Origin: Rhizobium sp. NXC14
Lineage (GTDB): Bacteria > Pseudomonadota > Alphaproteobacteria > Rhizobiales > Rhizobiaceae
Assembly (NCBI RefSeq): GCF_002117485.1
Contig: NZ_CP021033.1
Coordinates: forward strand, 434,001-498,000
Direction of reading: 5' to 3'
DNA: 64,000 nucleotides
The position numbers were made by a program, and so were the translations under genes. Positions within the stretch are counted from its first letter, which is position 1. The number at the start of each line of letters is the position of its first letter. Shown here in pieces: positions 8,123 through 17,900 of this stretch. The notes beneath the pieces were generated by a model. It was not told where the DNA came from. It worked only from the letters and a program-made list of their open reading frames with translations, and did no database searches.

Positions 8123-8284
8123 CTAAAGCTCGTCGCTGCGACGCTTTACCGCGTGTTTTACAGCCAGCAAATGTCGGCGGCGTTCGATCATGTAGTCAGC
8201 ATAACCGACGCAGATGTAAAGCAATGTCGGACCGGCGTAGATGACGATGAGAGCCAGTGCAACAAGGATGAATGCGGTCGTCAT
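8123..8284 (-). CDS. 53-residue single-pass membrane protein
   Basis: ATG at 8282-8284 to TAG at 8123-8125. The protein begins MTTAFILVALALIVIYAG, then PTLLYICVGYADYMIERRRH, and ends in a basic tail (KHAVKRRSDEL). One long hydrophobic segment at the N-terminus followed by positive charges predicts an inner-membrane micro-protein with its tail in the cytoplasm. GGAAAAC lies 7 nt before the ATG. It reads the same way as the micro-gene operon 8368-8974 and starts 83 bp after it. Confidence 0.6.
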   Translation of the reverse strand: MTTAFILVALALIVIYAGPTLLYICVGYADYMIERRRHLLAVKHAVKRRSDEL

Positions 8285-8367
8285 GGTCTGTTTTCCGTCA
8301 TGTTGATCATGTAAAGCGGTGGACCTCGTGCCTTGGGCTCATCAGGTCCCACCGCCAGGTCTGTCCC

Positions 8368-8556
8368 TCACTTCTCTCTTGCGTCGTGGGTGTGGTGGCG
8401 ATCATGCTCGCCGCCGCCGCCGGAAACTTTGCTTCGCGTACGTCTATCCGGCTCGGCTGCCGGTTTCGGTATCTCAAGCGGCGACTTGGCGTTTTCGTGG
8501 GATGCGCCTGGGCCGCCCTGGCGGATCGTCGACGGGCTCTTCTTCGAAGTAGACAT
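8368..8556 (-). CDS. Small hydrophilic hypothetical protein
   Basis: A 62-residue protein starting MSTSKKSPSTIRQGG, highly charged and rich in Pro, Glu, Arg and Gly, with a His-rich end (GGGGEHDRHHTHD). It is probably disordered. AGGAGGCATCG precedes the ATG, a strong ribosome site. The gap to the upstream gene is 9 bp, so it is the third gene of the operon from the EcfG-like promoter at 9002-9026. No family recognised. Confidence 0.65.
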   Translation of the reverse strand: MSTSKKSPSTIRQGGPGASHENAKSPLEIPKPAAEPDRRTRSKVSGGGGEHDRHHTHDAREK

Positions 8557-8565
8557 CGATGCCTC

Positions 8566-8748
8566 CTACCTGTCCTGCTGGTAACCCTGATGGGTTGTGT
8601 TGACTTTGGTGTTTCCTTGTTGACCCTTCTTTTCCGGGTTTTCGCTGCCGCCTGTCATCGCGGAATCCTCTGCCTCGGTCCGCGCCGGCTTGCCGGCTCC
8701 CTTGTTGCTGACGTTGTCGGCGGGAATGGGGGGTAATCTGCTGCTCAT
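8566..8748 (-). CDS. Small hydrophilic hypothetical protein
   Basis: A 60-residue protein from ATG 8748 (MSSRLPPIPADNVSNKG). An in-frame GTG directly before it is an alternative start. It is rich in Asn, Gln, Gly and Lys, ending KGQQGNTKVNTTHQGYQQDR, a C-terminal pattern I recall from short uncharacterised rhizobial proteins. It is likely disordered. GAGG lies 8 nt before the ATG. It sits 10 bp after the preceding gene and 9 bp before the next, inside one operon. Confidence 0.68.
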   Translation of the reverse strand: MSSRLPPIPADNVSNKGAGKPARTEAEDSAMTGGSENPEKKGQQGNTKVNTTHQGYQQDR

Positions 8749-8758
8749 CACCTTGTCC

Positions 8759-8974
8759 TCATTTAGGATTCCGATTGGAGCTGTGATCCGAATATTGCTC
8801 GGTCTGAACAGTCTTGCCGTCGAGACCGCGCTCTTTGGAGTGCCGGGTCTTGTCGCGGTTCGAAAGAACCGTGTTTGCGGGAAGCTTTTCCTCGTCGAGA
8901 TTGGTCATCGCGCCGCTTCCGTCGCCCTTCCCCTTCGCGCCCGCGCCAATGTGCTTCCGGTCGGCATGTGCCAT
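8759..8974 (-). CDS. Small hydrophilic hypothetical protein
   Basis: A 71-residue protein (MAHADRKHIGAGAKGKG at the start; SNRDKTRHSKERGLDGK in the middle), strongly polar and likely disordered. AAGGAG lies 6 nt before the ATG. It is the first gene of a three- or four-gene operon of micro-proteins, with GGAAC-N16-TGTT ending 27 bp before its start. This composition resembles hydrophilic desiccation- or stress-related proteins, but that is only an inference. Confidence 0.7.
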   Translation of the reverse strand: MAHADRKHIGAGAKGKGDGSGAMTNLDEEKLPANTVLSNRDKTRHSKERGLDGKTVQTEQYSDHSSNRNPK

Positions 8975-9001
8975 GGTTTTCTCCTTCCATTTATGGACTC
9001 A

Positions 9002-9026
9002 AACACACCAGGCCCATGGAGGTTCC
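9002..9026 (-). promoter_or_regulatory. EcfG-like promoter of the micro-protein operon
   Basis: Minus strand: GGAAC (9026-9022), 16 bases, TGTT (to 9002). It is one base away from the CGTT form of the general-stress promoter. It ends 27 bp before the ATG at 8974. Confidence 0.6.
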
Positions 9027-9077
9027 GGGATGCGAAACTCAAATCGCCTGACGCTCGAGCGGACAAGCCGCGACGCC

Positions 9078-9278
9078 CTAAAGCTTGTCCAGGTGCCGCT
9101 GCAGTTCGTCCTTGGGGATGAAATTGTCGGTGCTGCCCGGCTCATGATCGGGATGCGATACCTTCACGTCGAGATCGTCAGGAAGCGACAATGCCTGCTT
9201 GGCGTTCATGATGCCCAGCGGCACCCGTCCTTCCTCGGTTTCTACGGCAACTTCGACAAGTGGTCTTCTGGCTTTCAT
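9078..9278 (-). CDS. Small hypothetical protein after malQ
   Basis: A 66-residue protein with a short strand-rich start (MKARRPLVEVAVETEEGRVP) and a Pro/Asp-rich second half ending DELQRHLDKL. AAGGAACGCCGAA precedes the ATG. It begins 11 bp after the malQ stop on the same strand, so it may be translated from the treZ-malQ transcript. No family recognised. Confidence 0.65.
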   Translation of the reverse strand: MKARRPLVEVAVETEEGRVPLGIMNAKQALSLPDDLDVKVSHPDHEPGSTDNFIPKDELQRHLDKL

Positions 9279-9289
9279 TTCGGCGTTCC

Positions 9290-11209
9290 TTATCCCTGTC
9301 TAGTCGAAATCCGCCTGCTTCCCGATCGTTCCCTTGCCGCGTGAATCCGTGGCCTTTCTTCCCGCACCGCCGCCGTAATGCTATGCAGCAGAGGGTTCGA
9401 CGCCAGCTCCTCCAACGAGAGCGACAACTTCGGCTTCCAGTTGGGGTAACTGTCGCTCGTGCCAGGGATATTGGTGGGCCTTTTCTCGTCGGTCAGGTCG
9501 GCAAGCCGAACCGCGACGAGAAGCGACGGAGTACGGGCGATGAAGCGGTAGGCGCTGACCGTCAATTCCCTCAAAGTCTCCCGGCCGGCCCTCGCACTAA
9601 GACCTGCCGGCACGTCGATGCCGGCAGCGAGGAGCGCGGCCTTCAGATTTCGTCGCTCGCGCCGGCGGTGCTGGAGATGTTTTGCCGTGAGATCGGGCGG
9701 CACGATGCCGTGGTCGCGGCGATCCTGGATGTCGGCGCTGCGCCACCAGCCGGCAAGCGTCTGGTGGTCGTGCGTCGAAATGCAAGTCAGGCCAAAAACG
9801 GGATAGGCATCCGGCGGCTTGAAGCCTTTCTCGTCCTGTTCATAGGAGAGAATGCGATAGGAGAGGATCTGCGCCGCCGCCAGCTCGTCAGGCAAATCCG
9901 GCGGGATCATTCCCAGCGCTTCGCCGATGACGAGGCATCGATACTTGTCGGACGTCTCGGCCAGGATCTGCAGAAGCCGATGCTGGGGGTAGCGGACATA
10001 GGCGCCGTCTTCCGGCGTGCTGTCGAGTGGCACCAGAAAGAGGCGGCGGAGCGCCGGCGCGTGATCGATACGGATCGCACCAGCATATTGCATCGCGGCG
10101 CTCACCATGCGCCGGTAAGGAGAACTGTCTCCTGCAGCGATGGCGGACGGCAGATATCCGGCGAGATGCCAGTCCTGCCCCTCTACCGCGAACGGATCGG
10201 GAGGGCTGCCGATGGTCGCTTTCGAGATATAGACATCCGGCTCGCTCCATGTCGCCGATCCGTCGACCGCCTCGCCGACGGCGAGATCGAGATAAAGCCC
10301 GATCCGCAGACCAGCTTTTCGCGCCCGGTCCGCTGCCTGCAGCAACTGCCGGTGGGCGAGCCACTGCAGCCACATATGAAAGCGGACCTCGTCCGCATAC
10401 TCACGTTCGAACTCGGCGACGGCGGCGCTGTCGAAGCGCCGGAAATCTGCCGGCCATCCCTGCCAGCCAGCGCCTGCACCGCGTTCCGCCATGGAAAGCG
10501 AAAGACATTCAAAGAGCGCATGGCGCCGCAAGCTGTTGCCGCCTCGGGTGACGAAGGCATCGAAATCAACGGGATTGTAGGCTTCATGGGCGGCACCCGC
10601 CTGCAGCCAGGCGCGCCAGAGATCGCGCAGAGCTCCAAGCTTGGCTCTCGCAACTCCGACATAATCGACGAGGCCCCCCCCGCGAAGTCCCTCCAATTGC
10701 CGTTCGAGTTCGGCACTACTGACAAAACCTGGCAATCTATCGACCGCGATATAGAGCGGGTTGAGATGCTGACGGCTTGAAGGTTCATAGGGGCTGCAGC
10801 GATCGGGATCGGCAAGAAATGGTGCGTGAAGCGGATTGAGACCGATGAAATCAGCGCCAAGCTTCCCCGCCAAGTCGGCCATGTCAGACAGATCCTCGAA
10901 ATCGCCGATGCCCCAGTTTCGCGCCGAACGCAGTTCGTAAAGCTGCAGGCTGATACCCCAGACCCGCGTCTTGAACAGGAAATCCGGCAGAAATGATTTG
11001 GGAATCGCCCTATCCGCCGGCCTCGACTGCTGCTCCAGTCGCGGTGGATAAGTTTGGCGATGGGTGGTTCCCGATAGCTCGACTTCCAGAGCCGAGAGTA
11101 TCTTGCGTTTGGTGTCGGCGGAAATCGCCACCTCGCGATCGTCGGGACTCGGCCTGGTCGGGCTGATCCCGTATCGCCGGGCGAGCTTTTCGAGTTCGGC
11201 GGATTTCAT
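9290..11209 (-). CDS. malQ: 4-alpha-glucanotransferase (GH77)
   Basis: A 639-residue amylomaltase that transfers alpha-1,4-glucan segments between maltooligosaccharides in the cytoplasm. The three GH77 catalytic positions are present: the nucleophile Asp in IRIDHAPALRRLF, the acid/base Glu in VIGEALGMIP and the Asp in CISTHDHQTLAGWW. The family mark SARNWGIGDFEDL and the late LPNWK-like element (YPNWKPKLSLSLEELA) also fit. The start MKSAELEKLARRYGIS (ATG 11209) lies 13 bp after the treZ stop; a GTG or ATG at 11239 would overlap treZ. The coupling to treZ points to joint handling of maltooligosaccharides or glycogen breakdown products. Confidence 0.93.
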   Translation of the reverse strand: MKSAELEKLARRYGISPTRPSPDDREVAISADTKRKILSALEVELSGTTHRQTYPPRLEQQSRPADRAIPKSFLPDFLFKTRVWGISLQLYELRSARNWGIGDFEDLSDMADLAGKLGADFIGLNPLHAPFLADPDRCSPYEPSSRQHLNPLYIAVDRLPGFVSSAELERQLEGLRGGGLVDYVGVARAKLGALRDLWRAWLQAGAAHEAYNPVDFDAFVTRGGNSLRRHALFECLSLSMAERGAGAGWQGWPADFRRFDSAAVAEFEREYADEVRFHMWLQWLAHRQLLQAADRARKAGLRIGLYLDLAVGEAVDGSATWSEPDVYISKATIGSPPDPFAVEGQDWHLAGYLPSAIAAGDSSPYRRMVSAAMQYAGAIRIDHAPALRRLFLVPLDSTPEDGAYVRYPQHRLLQILAETSDKYRCLVIGEALGMIPPDLPDELAAAQILSYRILSYEQDEKGFKPPDAYPVFGLTCISTHDHQTLAGWWRSADIQDRRDHGIVPPDLTAKHLQHRRRERRNLKAALLAAGIDVPAGLSARAGRETLRELTVSAYRFIARTPSLLVAVRLADLTDEKRPTNIPGTSDSYPNWKPKLSLSLEELASNPLLHSITAAVREERPRIHAARERSGSRRISTRQG

Positions 11210-11222
11210 CGTCCGATCGCCT

Positions 11223-13001
11223 TCATGCCATGCCCTCACCTGAGATGCTCCAGATCACCGTCCAGGGCGCCAATTGTCCTCCATCGCGGCCGCCGAGGCG
11301 GAAGATCGTTTCTCCTTCTTCGCGCCGCCGCAGAAGCGGCGCCGCCTCGCCGCCGAGATTGGCATCCAAATGAAGGCGACGGTCGCCGGCTAAAAACCAA
11401 TCCACCGCGAGCGCTGTCCCCTCGGAGTGGTAGGTGGCTTTTCCGCCGCCGGCGCCTTTCAGCAGGGGAACGATCCGTCGATGTCGGAGGTCGAGAAGCG
11501 TCTTGTAGAATTCAAGCATTTCCGATGAGGCGCGTTTTGACCAGTCGAGCTTGGCCGCCGCAAAGGTCGACGGCGCCGTCGGGTCGAGAAGCTCGTCAGC
11601 GTCGAAACCCGGCAGGCGCGAAAGCTCCTCGCGCCTGCCCTTCCTGACCTTTTCGTTCAGATCCTCGTCGAAGTCGCAGAAGAACGGAAAAGGTTCTCGC
11701 GCACCCCATTCCTCGCCCATGAACAGCATCGGTATCTCAGGTGCCAGCAGGTAGATCGATGTGACGGCCTTGACAGCATTCGTCGGGCTCGAAGCCATGA
11801 TCCGCTCCCCCAGCGCCCGGTTGCCGATCTGATCATGGTTCTGGATAAAGGAGACGAAGGCGGTGGGCGGCAGATGGCCGCTCGGCTTACCCCGGCTCCC
11901 GCCGCGGTAGGGCATATGCTCCCCCTGGAACACAAAACCTTCCGCCAGCGTCCGGCCTAGCTTGCCGGCGTCACCGGTATAATCGGCATAGTAGCCGAAG
12001 GTTTCACCCGTGGCGGTAATATGCAGCACATGGTGCATATCGTCGTTCCATTGGGCCGTGAACAGCCTCGCCTCGCCGTCTGCGTCACGTTCCAAAAGGT
12101 CGCTGTCGTTCTCCTCGTTTTCCACGATCAGATGAACATGCCGGTCACCGGCCGCAGCCTTGACGCGGCGGGCCAGCGCGTGAAGAAGATGCTCAGAACT
12201 GTCGTCCTTGATGGCGTGGACGGCGTCGAAGCGAAAACCGTCGAGCCTGAACTCGGTGATCCAATAGATGGCGTTCTCGATGACGAATTCGCGGATCATC
12301 TCAGAGCCGTCCCCGTCATAATTGATGCCGTGGCCCCAGGGGGTCCTGTGATGATCGGTAAAGAGCGGCGCATAAGAGGGGATATAGTTCCCATCGGGTC
12401 CGAAGTGGTTGTAGACCGCGTCGAGGAAGACCGAGATGCCGCGCTCATGCGCCGCATCCACCAGCGCCATCAGATCTTCCGGCCGGCCGTAAGTGCTGTC
12501 GGGTGCATAGGGAAGCACGCCGTCATAGCCCCAGTTGTAGCGGCCGGGGAAGTCGCTGAGCGGCATGATCTGCAGCGCCGTGACGCCAAGCTCCCGCAGA
12601 TTGTCGAGACGCTCGATCGCGGCCTTGAAAGTGCCCTGTGGTGTGAAGCAGCCGATATGCAGTTCGTAGATGACCATCTCCTCCCAAGGCCGGCCGGCCC
12701 ATTCGCGTGTGCTCCAGCGATAGGCGGCAAGGTCGACCACTTCGCTCGGACCATGCACATCCTGCGGCTGGAAGCGCGAAGCAGGATCGGGAATTTGAAG
12801 ACCGTCCGGCAGGATGAAGCGATACTGCGTACCAGGGCCGGCATCCGCGACCGCGCACTTATGCCAGCCATCTTCAGCCGCTTGCATCGGGCGCGGATCA
12901 GAGCCTTCGATTTTCAACGAAACGCTTTCATGCAGTGGAGCCCAAAGGCGAAACAGAACGCCATCTTCGGTGAATGCGGGGCCGAACATCGTTTTGGTCA
13001 A
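11223..13001 (-). CDS. treZ: Malto-oligosyltrehalose trehalohydrolase (GH13)
   Basis: A 592-residue enzyme that releases trehalose from maltooligosyl-trehalose. An N-terminal carbohydrate-binding E-set domain (FGPAFTEDGVLFRLWAPLHE) is followed by the GH13 barrel: DAVYNHFGPDG region, nucleophile Asp in GFRFDAVHAIKDDS, general acid Glu in HLIVENEENDSDLL and the third Asp in FIQNHDQIGNRALGERI. The TreZ-type phrase ENEENDSDLL distinguishes it from branching enzyme. It is followed directly by malQ. The partner TreY (maltooligosyl trehalose synthase) is not in this window and must be elsewhere if this pathway works. Confidence 0.93.
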   Translation of the reverse strand: MTKTMFGPAFTEDGVLFRLWAPLHESVSLKIEGSDPRPMQAAEDGWHKCAVADAGPGTQYRFILPDGLQIPDPASRFQPQDVHGPSEVVDLAAYRWSTREWAGRPWEEMVIYELHIGCFTPQGTFKAAIERLDNLRELGVTALQIMPLSDFPGRYNWGYDGVLPYAPDSTYGRPEDLMALVDAAHERGISVFLDAVYNHFGPDGNYIPSYAPLFTDHHRTPWGHGINYDGDGSEMIREFVIENAIYWITEFRLDGFRFDAVHAIKDDSSEHLLHALARRVKAAAGDRHVHLIVENEENDSDLLERDADGEARLFTAQWNDDMHHVLHITATGETFGYYADYTGDAGKLGRTLAEGFVFQGEHMPYRGGSRGKPSGHLPPTAFVSFIQNHDQIGNRALGERIMASSPTNAVKAVTSIYLLAPEIPMLFMGEEWGAREPFPFFCDFDEDLNEKVRKGRREELSRLPGFDADELLDPTAPSTFAAAKLDWSKRASSEMLEFYKTLLDLRHRRIVPLLKGAGGGKATYHSEGTALAVDWFLAGDRRLHLDANLGGEAAPLLRRREEGETIFRLGGRDGGQLAPWTVIWSISGEGMA

Positions 13002-13296
13002 GGGGAAGCCTTCGGTGAGTGAGGATGGGTTTGAGTAACTTTTAGCAGAGCGAAAAGTTTCACCGGAGTAGAGTACGCGCGACGAGATCTCATCAGCGGG
13101 CGGCGCAAATCCGAATTGGTCGCGGCGTGTTCATGCTGGTTCACGCGGACGAAGAGCAGTTTTCCATGTTAACCGCGCGCCTCATGGGCGGCATCCGCGG
13201 GCACGGCAGCCGATTCCTCCGCCACTCAGGCTGGTGACATAGGGGTTGAAGAAACGTCGATTATGCAGCACCCCCCAACGGCTGCCGCTTCGATCA
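13002..13296. other. Intergenic region upstream of treZ
   Basis: This 295-bp gap holds the treZ promoter side. Reading towards treZ, GAAAC-N17-GTT (13061-13037) is a one-mismatch EcfG-like match. A 34-codon plus-strand frame from an ATG near 13131 (MLVHADEEQFSMLTARLMGG) looks protein-like but has no ribosome site. Nothing else clear is visible. Confidence 0.3.
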
Positions 13297-14970
13297 TCAC
13301 GCCGCCGCGACCGTGGCCCTCAGAGCCTCGTCCATGGCCGCCTGGAGTTGCTCCTGCGTGAACGGTTTCGCCATCCTGAGCATCCGGCCGAGCCCCTGAT
13401 CCTCGGCAAGCTCGACATAGCCGGAAGCGAGGATAACGGGCAGGTTGGGGAAGGCTGAACGAAGATGGCGTGCGAGCTCGGCGCCCGTCATGCCCGGCAT
13501 GGCATGATCGGTGATGACGAGATCACACTCCTGTCCGCCAGCGAGGAATTCCAAAGCTTGGGTAGCGGAAGCCGCTTCCCGCGGCAGGTGCCCGAGATCC
13601 TCCAGCATTGCCACGGTTCCGGTCCTGACAAGCGCATCGTCGTCGACGACGAGGATGGCAAGCGATCGCGAGACTGCTTTCAAGGGTTCGGCGGCCGCAG
13701 GCACGTCCGCCGGCTCTGCCTTTGGAATGCTCTGCGCGACGGGCAGCCAGAGGGAGACGGTCGTGCCCTTCCCTCTTGTGCTCGAAATCTGGATGGAACC
13801 ACCCGACTGCGCTGCCAGGCCGTGCACCATCGACAGGCCGAGACCGGTGCCTTTGCCGATCCCCTTCGTGGTGAAGAAAGGTTCGGCGGCGCGCAGAACC
13901 GTTGCCTCGTCCATTCCTTCGCCGTCGTCCGAGACCGATATCTTGATGTAATTGCCGCCTGCAAGGCCGGCCGGCCGGGTCTCCTCCGCCTCCGCGGCGA
14001 CCGTCACCGCACCACCACTTTCGAGCGCATCCCGTGCATTGACGAAGAGGTTGAGCAGCGCCAGTTCCAGCTGGTTGCTGTCCACCAGCAGCGGCTCCAG
14101 ATCAACAGGGATGCGCTTTCGGATCTCGACCCGCGGTCCAACCGCTTTGGCGAGCAGATCCTCGACATTTTCGAACAGCCGGAGGAAGTCGACCGCCTGC
14201 GGCTTCAGCTCCTGTCGGCGCGCGAAGGCGAGCAGGCGCTGGGTGAGCGCGGTACCGCGTTCGGCCGCCTGGATGGCGTTCGTCACCAGGCGTTCGCTGC
14301 GCTCGTCCGCCGGAAGCCGCTTCTTTAGCAGGCTGAGACTGCCGAGCACCGCCATCAGAAGATTGTTGAAGTCGTGCGCCACGCCGCCTGTCAGATGGCC
14401 GATCGTATCGAGCTTCTGCGCTTCGAAGAGCTGGGCCAGCGCCTCCTCGCGCTCGCGCGTCCTTTGGTCGATGCGATGCTCGAGCTCCTCGTTCAGCTGA
14501 CGCAACTGCGCCGCCGAGGCTTCGAGTTCGGCGGTGCGCTGGTGCACCCTGGCCTCCAGCTCGGCGTTCAGACGTTCGAGTTCCCGCGTCTTCCTGTAGA
14601 GATCCGCAAAGACCCTGACCTTGGCGCGCAGCACCTCGGGCACGATCGGGACGGAGACGTAATCGACGGCGCCCACCGCATAGCCGCGCAACCGGTCTGG
14701 TTCCGCCAGCATCACGGCGGAGACGAATATGATCGGTGTGTTTTGATAGCGCGGATGCTGCCGGATCATGCTGACCAGTTCGAATCCGTCCTGCTCGGGC
14801 ATGCAGACGTCGACGAGGATCACGGCAATTTCCGTGCGCAGCAGGTGCTCGAAGGCTTCGCGCGCCGATTGCGCCTTGATCAGATTTTCCTCGAGCTCTT
14901 CGAGAATGACCTCGTAGCTCAGGAGTTTGGCGGGCTGGTCGTCGACGAGGAGGATGTTGACGGGGTTCAT
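13297..14970 (-). CDS. Hybrid signalling protein: REC, histidine kinase, REC
   Basis: A 557-residue soluble protein. A receiver domain (NILLVDDQPAKLLSYEVILE, phospho-acceptor in ILVDVCMPEQDGFEL) is followed by a coiled coil, a kinase dimerisation domain with the phospho-accepting His in TGGVAHDFNNLLMAV, an ATPase domain (EPFFTTKGIGKGTGLGLSM) and a second receiver (ILVVDDDALVRTG ... VITDHAMPGMTG, Lys in MAKPFT). In the first receiver the usual KP pair reads VP (YVSVPIVPEVL), so its switching may be altered. The ATG at 14970 gives a start directly on the receiver. It begins 10 bp after the multi-HAMP kinase stop and so forms an operon with it. Confidence 0.9.
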   Translation of the reverse strand: MNPVNILLVDDQPAKLLSYEVILEELEENLIKAQSAREAFEHLLRTEIAVILVDVCMPEQDGFELVSMIRQHPRYQNTPIIFVSAVMLAEPDRLRGYAVGAVDYVSVPIVPEVLRAKVRVFADLYRKTRELERLNAELEARVHQRTAELEASAAQLRQLNEELEHRIDQRTREREEALAQLFEAQKLDTIGHLTGGVAHDFNNLLMAVLGSLSLLKKRLPADERSERLVTNAIQAAERGTALTQRLLAFARRQELKPQAVDFLRLFENVEDLLAKAVGPRVEIRKRIPVDLEPLLVDSNQLELALLNLFVNARDALESGGAVTVAAEAEETRPAGLAGGNYIKISVSDDGEGMDEATVLRAAEPFFTTKGIGKGTGLGLSMVHGLAAQSGGSIQISSTRGKGTTVSLWLPVAQSIPKAEPADVPAAAEPLKAVSRSLAILVVDDDALVRTGTVAMLEDLGHLPREAASATQALEFLAGGQECDLVITDHAMPGMTGAELARHLRSAFPNLPVILASGYVELAEDQGLGRMLRMAKPFTQEQLQAAMDEALRATVAAA

Positions 14971-14980
14971 GGCCGGATCC

Positions 14981-17900
14981 TCAGCGGTGCAGCCACATAC
15001 GCAGAGCCGACAGGAGCTGCTCGGTGTTGACGGGCTTTGCCAGGTAGTCCGACGCGCCCGCTTCCAGGCATTTCTCCCGGTCACCCTTCATCGCCTTAGC
15101 TGTCAGCGCCAGGATCGGCAGCCGTCGGAAGCGGGGCTCCGAGCGGATCACCTGCATCGTCTCGTAACCGTCCATCCCGGGCATCATGATATCCATCAGC
15201 ACGATCGCCACCGAGGGCTCGGTGTTGATGACCTCGATCGCCTCGCTGCCTGTGGTGGCAGTCAGCACCTTCATGCCCCGGCGCTCCAGCACGCTGCTCA
15301 GCGCGAAGATGTTGCGGGCGTCGTCGTCGACGAGCAGCACGGTCTCGCCGACCAGATCCTCGTCCGAGCTGTGCAGCTCCTGCAGCGTCGCCTGTTTTGC
15401 GGCCGGCAGGTCGGCGACGACCCGGTGCAGGAAGAGCGCCGTCTCGTCGAGCAGCCGCTCGGGCGACTCCACCCCCTTCACCACGACGCTGCGGGCCATA
15501 CTGTGCAGTGTGGCGTCTTCCTCGGGCGAAAGCTCCCGCCCTGTGAACACGACGACCGGGACTTCAGCGATCTCGGCGTCGTCGCGGATCTGCTCGAGCA
15601 CTTCGAAGCCGGACATGTCAGGCAGCGTGAGGTCGAGCACGACGCAGTCGGCCGAGCCCTGCCGGAGAACCGTGAGCGCCTCCGACCCGGAGCCGACGCT
15701 TGTTATGTCGATGTCGTCGTGCCCAAGAAGGGCGGTGACGCTCATGCGCTCGGCTTCGTTGTCTTCCACCAGCAGCAGCTGTTTGCGGCGCGGCTCGGCA
15801 TAAGCCTTCAGCCGCGACAGCGCCTTGCCGAGACCTTCCGGCGTTGTCGGCTTGCTCATGAAGGCGAAGGCGCCGCGAGTCAGCCCGTGCTGGCGGTCCT
15901 CGTCGAGGCTGATGATCTGCACCGGAATGTGTCGCGTCTGCGAATTCTGTTTGAGCTGGCTCAGCACCGTCCAGCCGAGCATGTCTGGCAGGAAGATGTC
16001 GAGCGAAATCGCCGACGGCCTGTATTCCTGTGCAAGAACAAGCGCATCGCTGCCGCGCATCGCGACCAACACCTTGAAGCCGTTGTCGCGGGCGAGATCG
16101 ACGAGGACGCGGGCATAATGCGCATCGTCTTCGACGACGAGCAGCACGGAGTCGCCGGGCTCGATCCGGTGGCGGTCGTCCGCGACATGTTCGGCGGGTT
16201 TATCAGCCCGGCGGGCAGCCGCCTCGGCGAATTCGACGACATTCGCCGCTGCCGGAGCCGACTTCGGCGCCACCGCGCCGGCGCCGACATAGGTGAGCGG
16301 CAGGTAAAGCACGAAGGTGCTGCCGACACCCGGCGTGCTGCGCAGCTGGATCTCGCCGCCGAGCAGGTTTGCCAGTTCGCGGCTGATGGCGAGCCCCAGG
16401 CCGGTGCCGCCATATTTGCGGCTGGTCGAGGCGTCCGCCTGCTGGAACGCCTCGAAGATGATGCGCTGCTTCTCAGGCGGAATGCCGATACCGGTATCGA
16501 TCACTTCAAAGGCGATGACCGATGGCGCATGCCGGAGCGAGGGATGCTCCGGCGACCAGCCGCTCGCCGCCGAGGCGACGCGAAGTGTGATGCCGCCCTG
16601 CGCCGTGAATTTGAAGGCGTTCGACAGCAGGTTCTTGAGGATCTGCTGCAGCCGCTTCGAATCCGTAATGATGCTCTTCGTCACATCGGCGCCGACCTCG
16701 ATAGCGAAGGACAGGTTGCGGTTTTCCGCCTCGTGCCGGAATGGCCGCGCCATCACTTCGAGCAGATTGCTGACAAAGATCTCCTCGGCGTCGACCGAGA
16801 CCGTACCGGACTCGATCTTCGACAGATCAAGAATATCGCTAATGAGGTTAAGCAGATCGGTGCCGGCGCCGTGGATGGTCTTTGCGAATTCGACCTGCTT
16901 TGCCGAGAGGTTGCCGTCGGGGTTTTCGCCAAGCTGCTGGCCGAGGATAAGGATCGAATTCAACGGCGTGCGCAATTCATGCGACATGTTGGCGAGGAAT
17001 TCGGATTTGTACTTCGAGGTGAGAGCAAGCTCCGTCGCCTTTTCCTCGAGCGCGCGGCGGGCCTGCTCGATTTCCTGGTTCTTCGCCTCGACTTCGACGT
17101 TGCGTTCCTCGAGCTGCTGCGCCTTCTGGCCGAGCTGCTCGTTGGTCTGTTGCAACTCGCGCTGCTGCGTCTGCAGTTCGGCCGCGAGCTGCTGCGACTG
17201 CTTGAGCAGGCCTTCGGTCTGCATGGTCGCTTCGATCGAGTTGAGGACGATGCCGATCGAGGTCGTCAACTGGTCGAGGAAGGAAAGCTGCAGCTCGGTG
17301 AATTCGCCTGCAGAGGCAAGCTCGATCACCGCCTTCACCTGCCCCTCGAAATGCACCGGCAGGACGATCGCGCTTCGCGGCAGCGTCGTGAACACGCCCG
17401 AGCTGATCGGCACGACATTGTCGGGAAGGTCGGTGACGAGGATACGGCGGGCGTCGCTGGCGCATTGGCCGACCAGGCCCTGGCCGAAGTCGAGCCGCAG
17501 CGGATGCGCCGCTTCGACGCCCTGCGCATAAACGGAGAGCAGCGACAGGAACGGCTGCTCTTCGTCGGCGTCCACCTGGTAGATGACGCCCTGATGCGCG
17601 CCGACCAGCGGCGCCAGCTCCGAAAGCAGCATCTTGCCGACCAGCGTCAGGTCGCGCTGGCCCTGCAGCATGTTGGTGAAGCGCGCGAGGTTCGTCTTCA
17701 GCCAGTCCTGCTCGGTGTTGCGCTCCGTCGTCAGGCGCAAGTTGTCGATCATCGTGTTGATGTTGTCCTTGAGCTCGGCCACTTCGCCGCGCGCATCGAC
17801 CTTGATTGATCGCGTCAGGTCACCCTTAGTGACGGCCGTGGCGACTTCGGCAATGGCGCGCACCTGCGTCGTCAGATTGGCGGCAAGCAGGTTGACGTTG

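Noticed and set aside
14927..17809. 960-codon plus-strand open frame
   Set aside because: It lies antisense to the kinase catalytic and receiver domains. Long antisense frames are expected in GC-rich DNA with G/C third positions.
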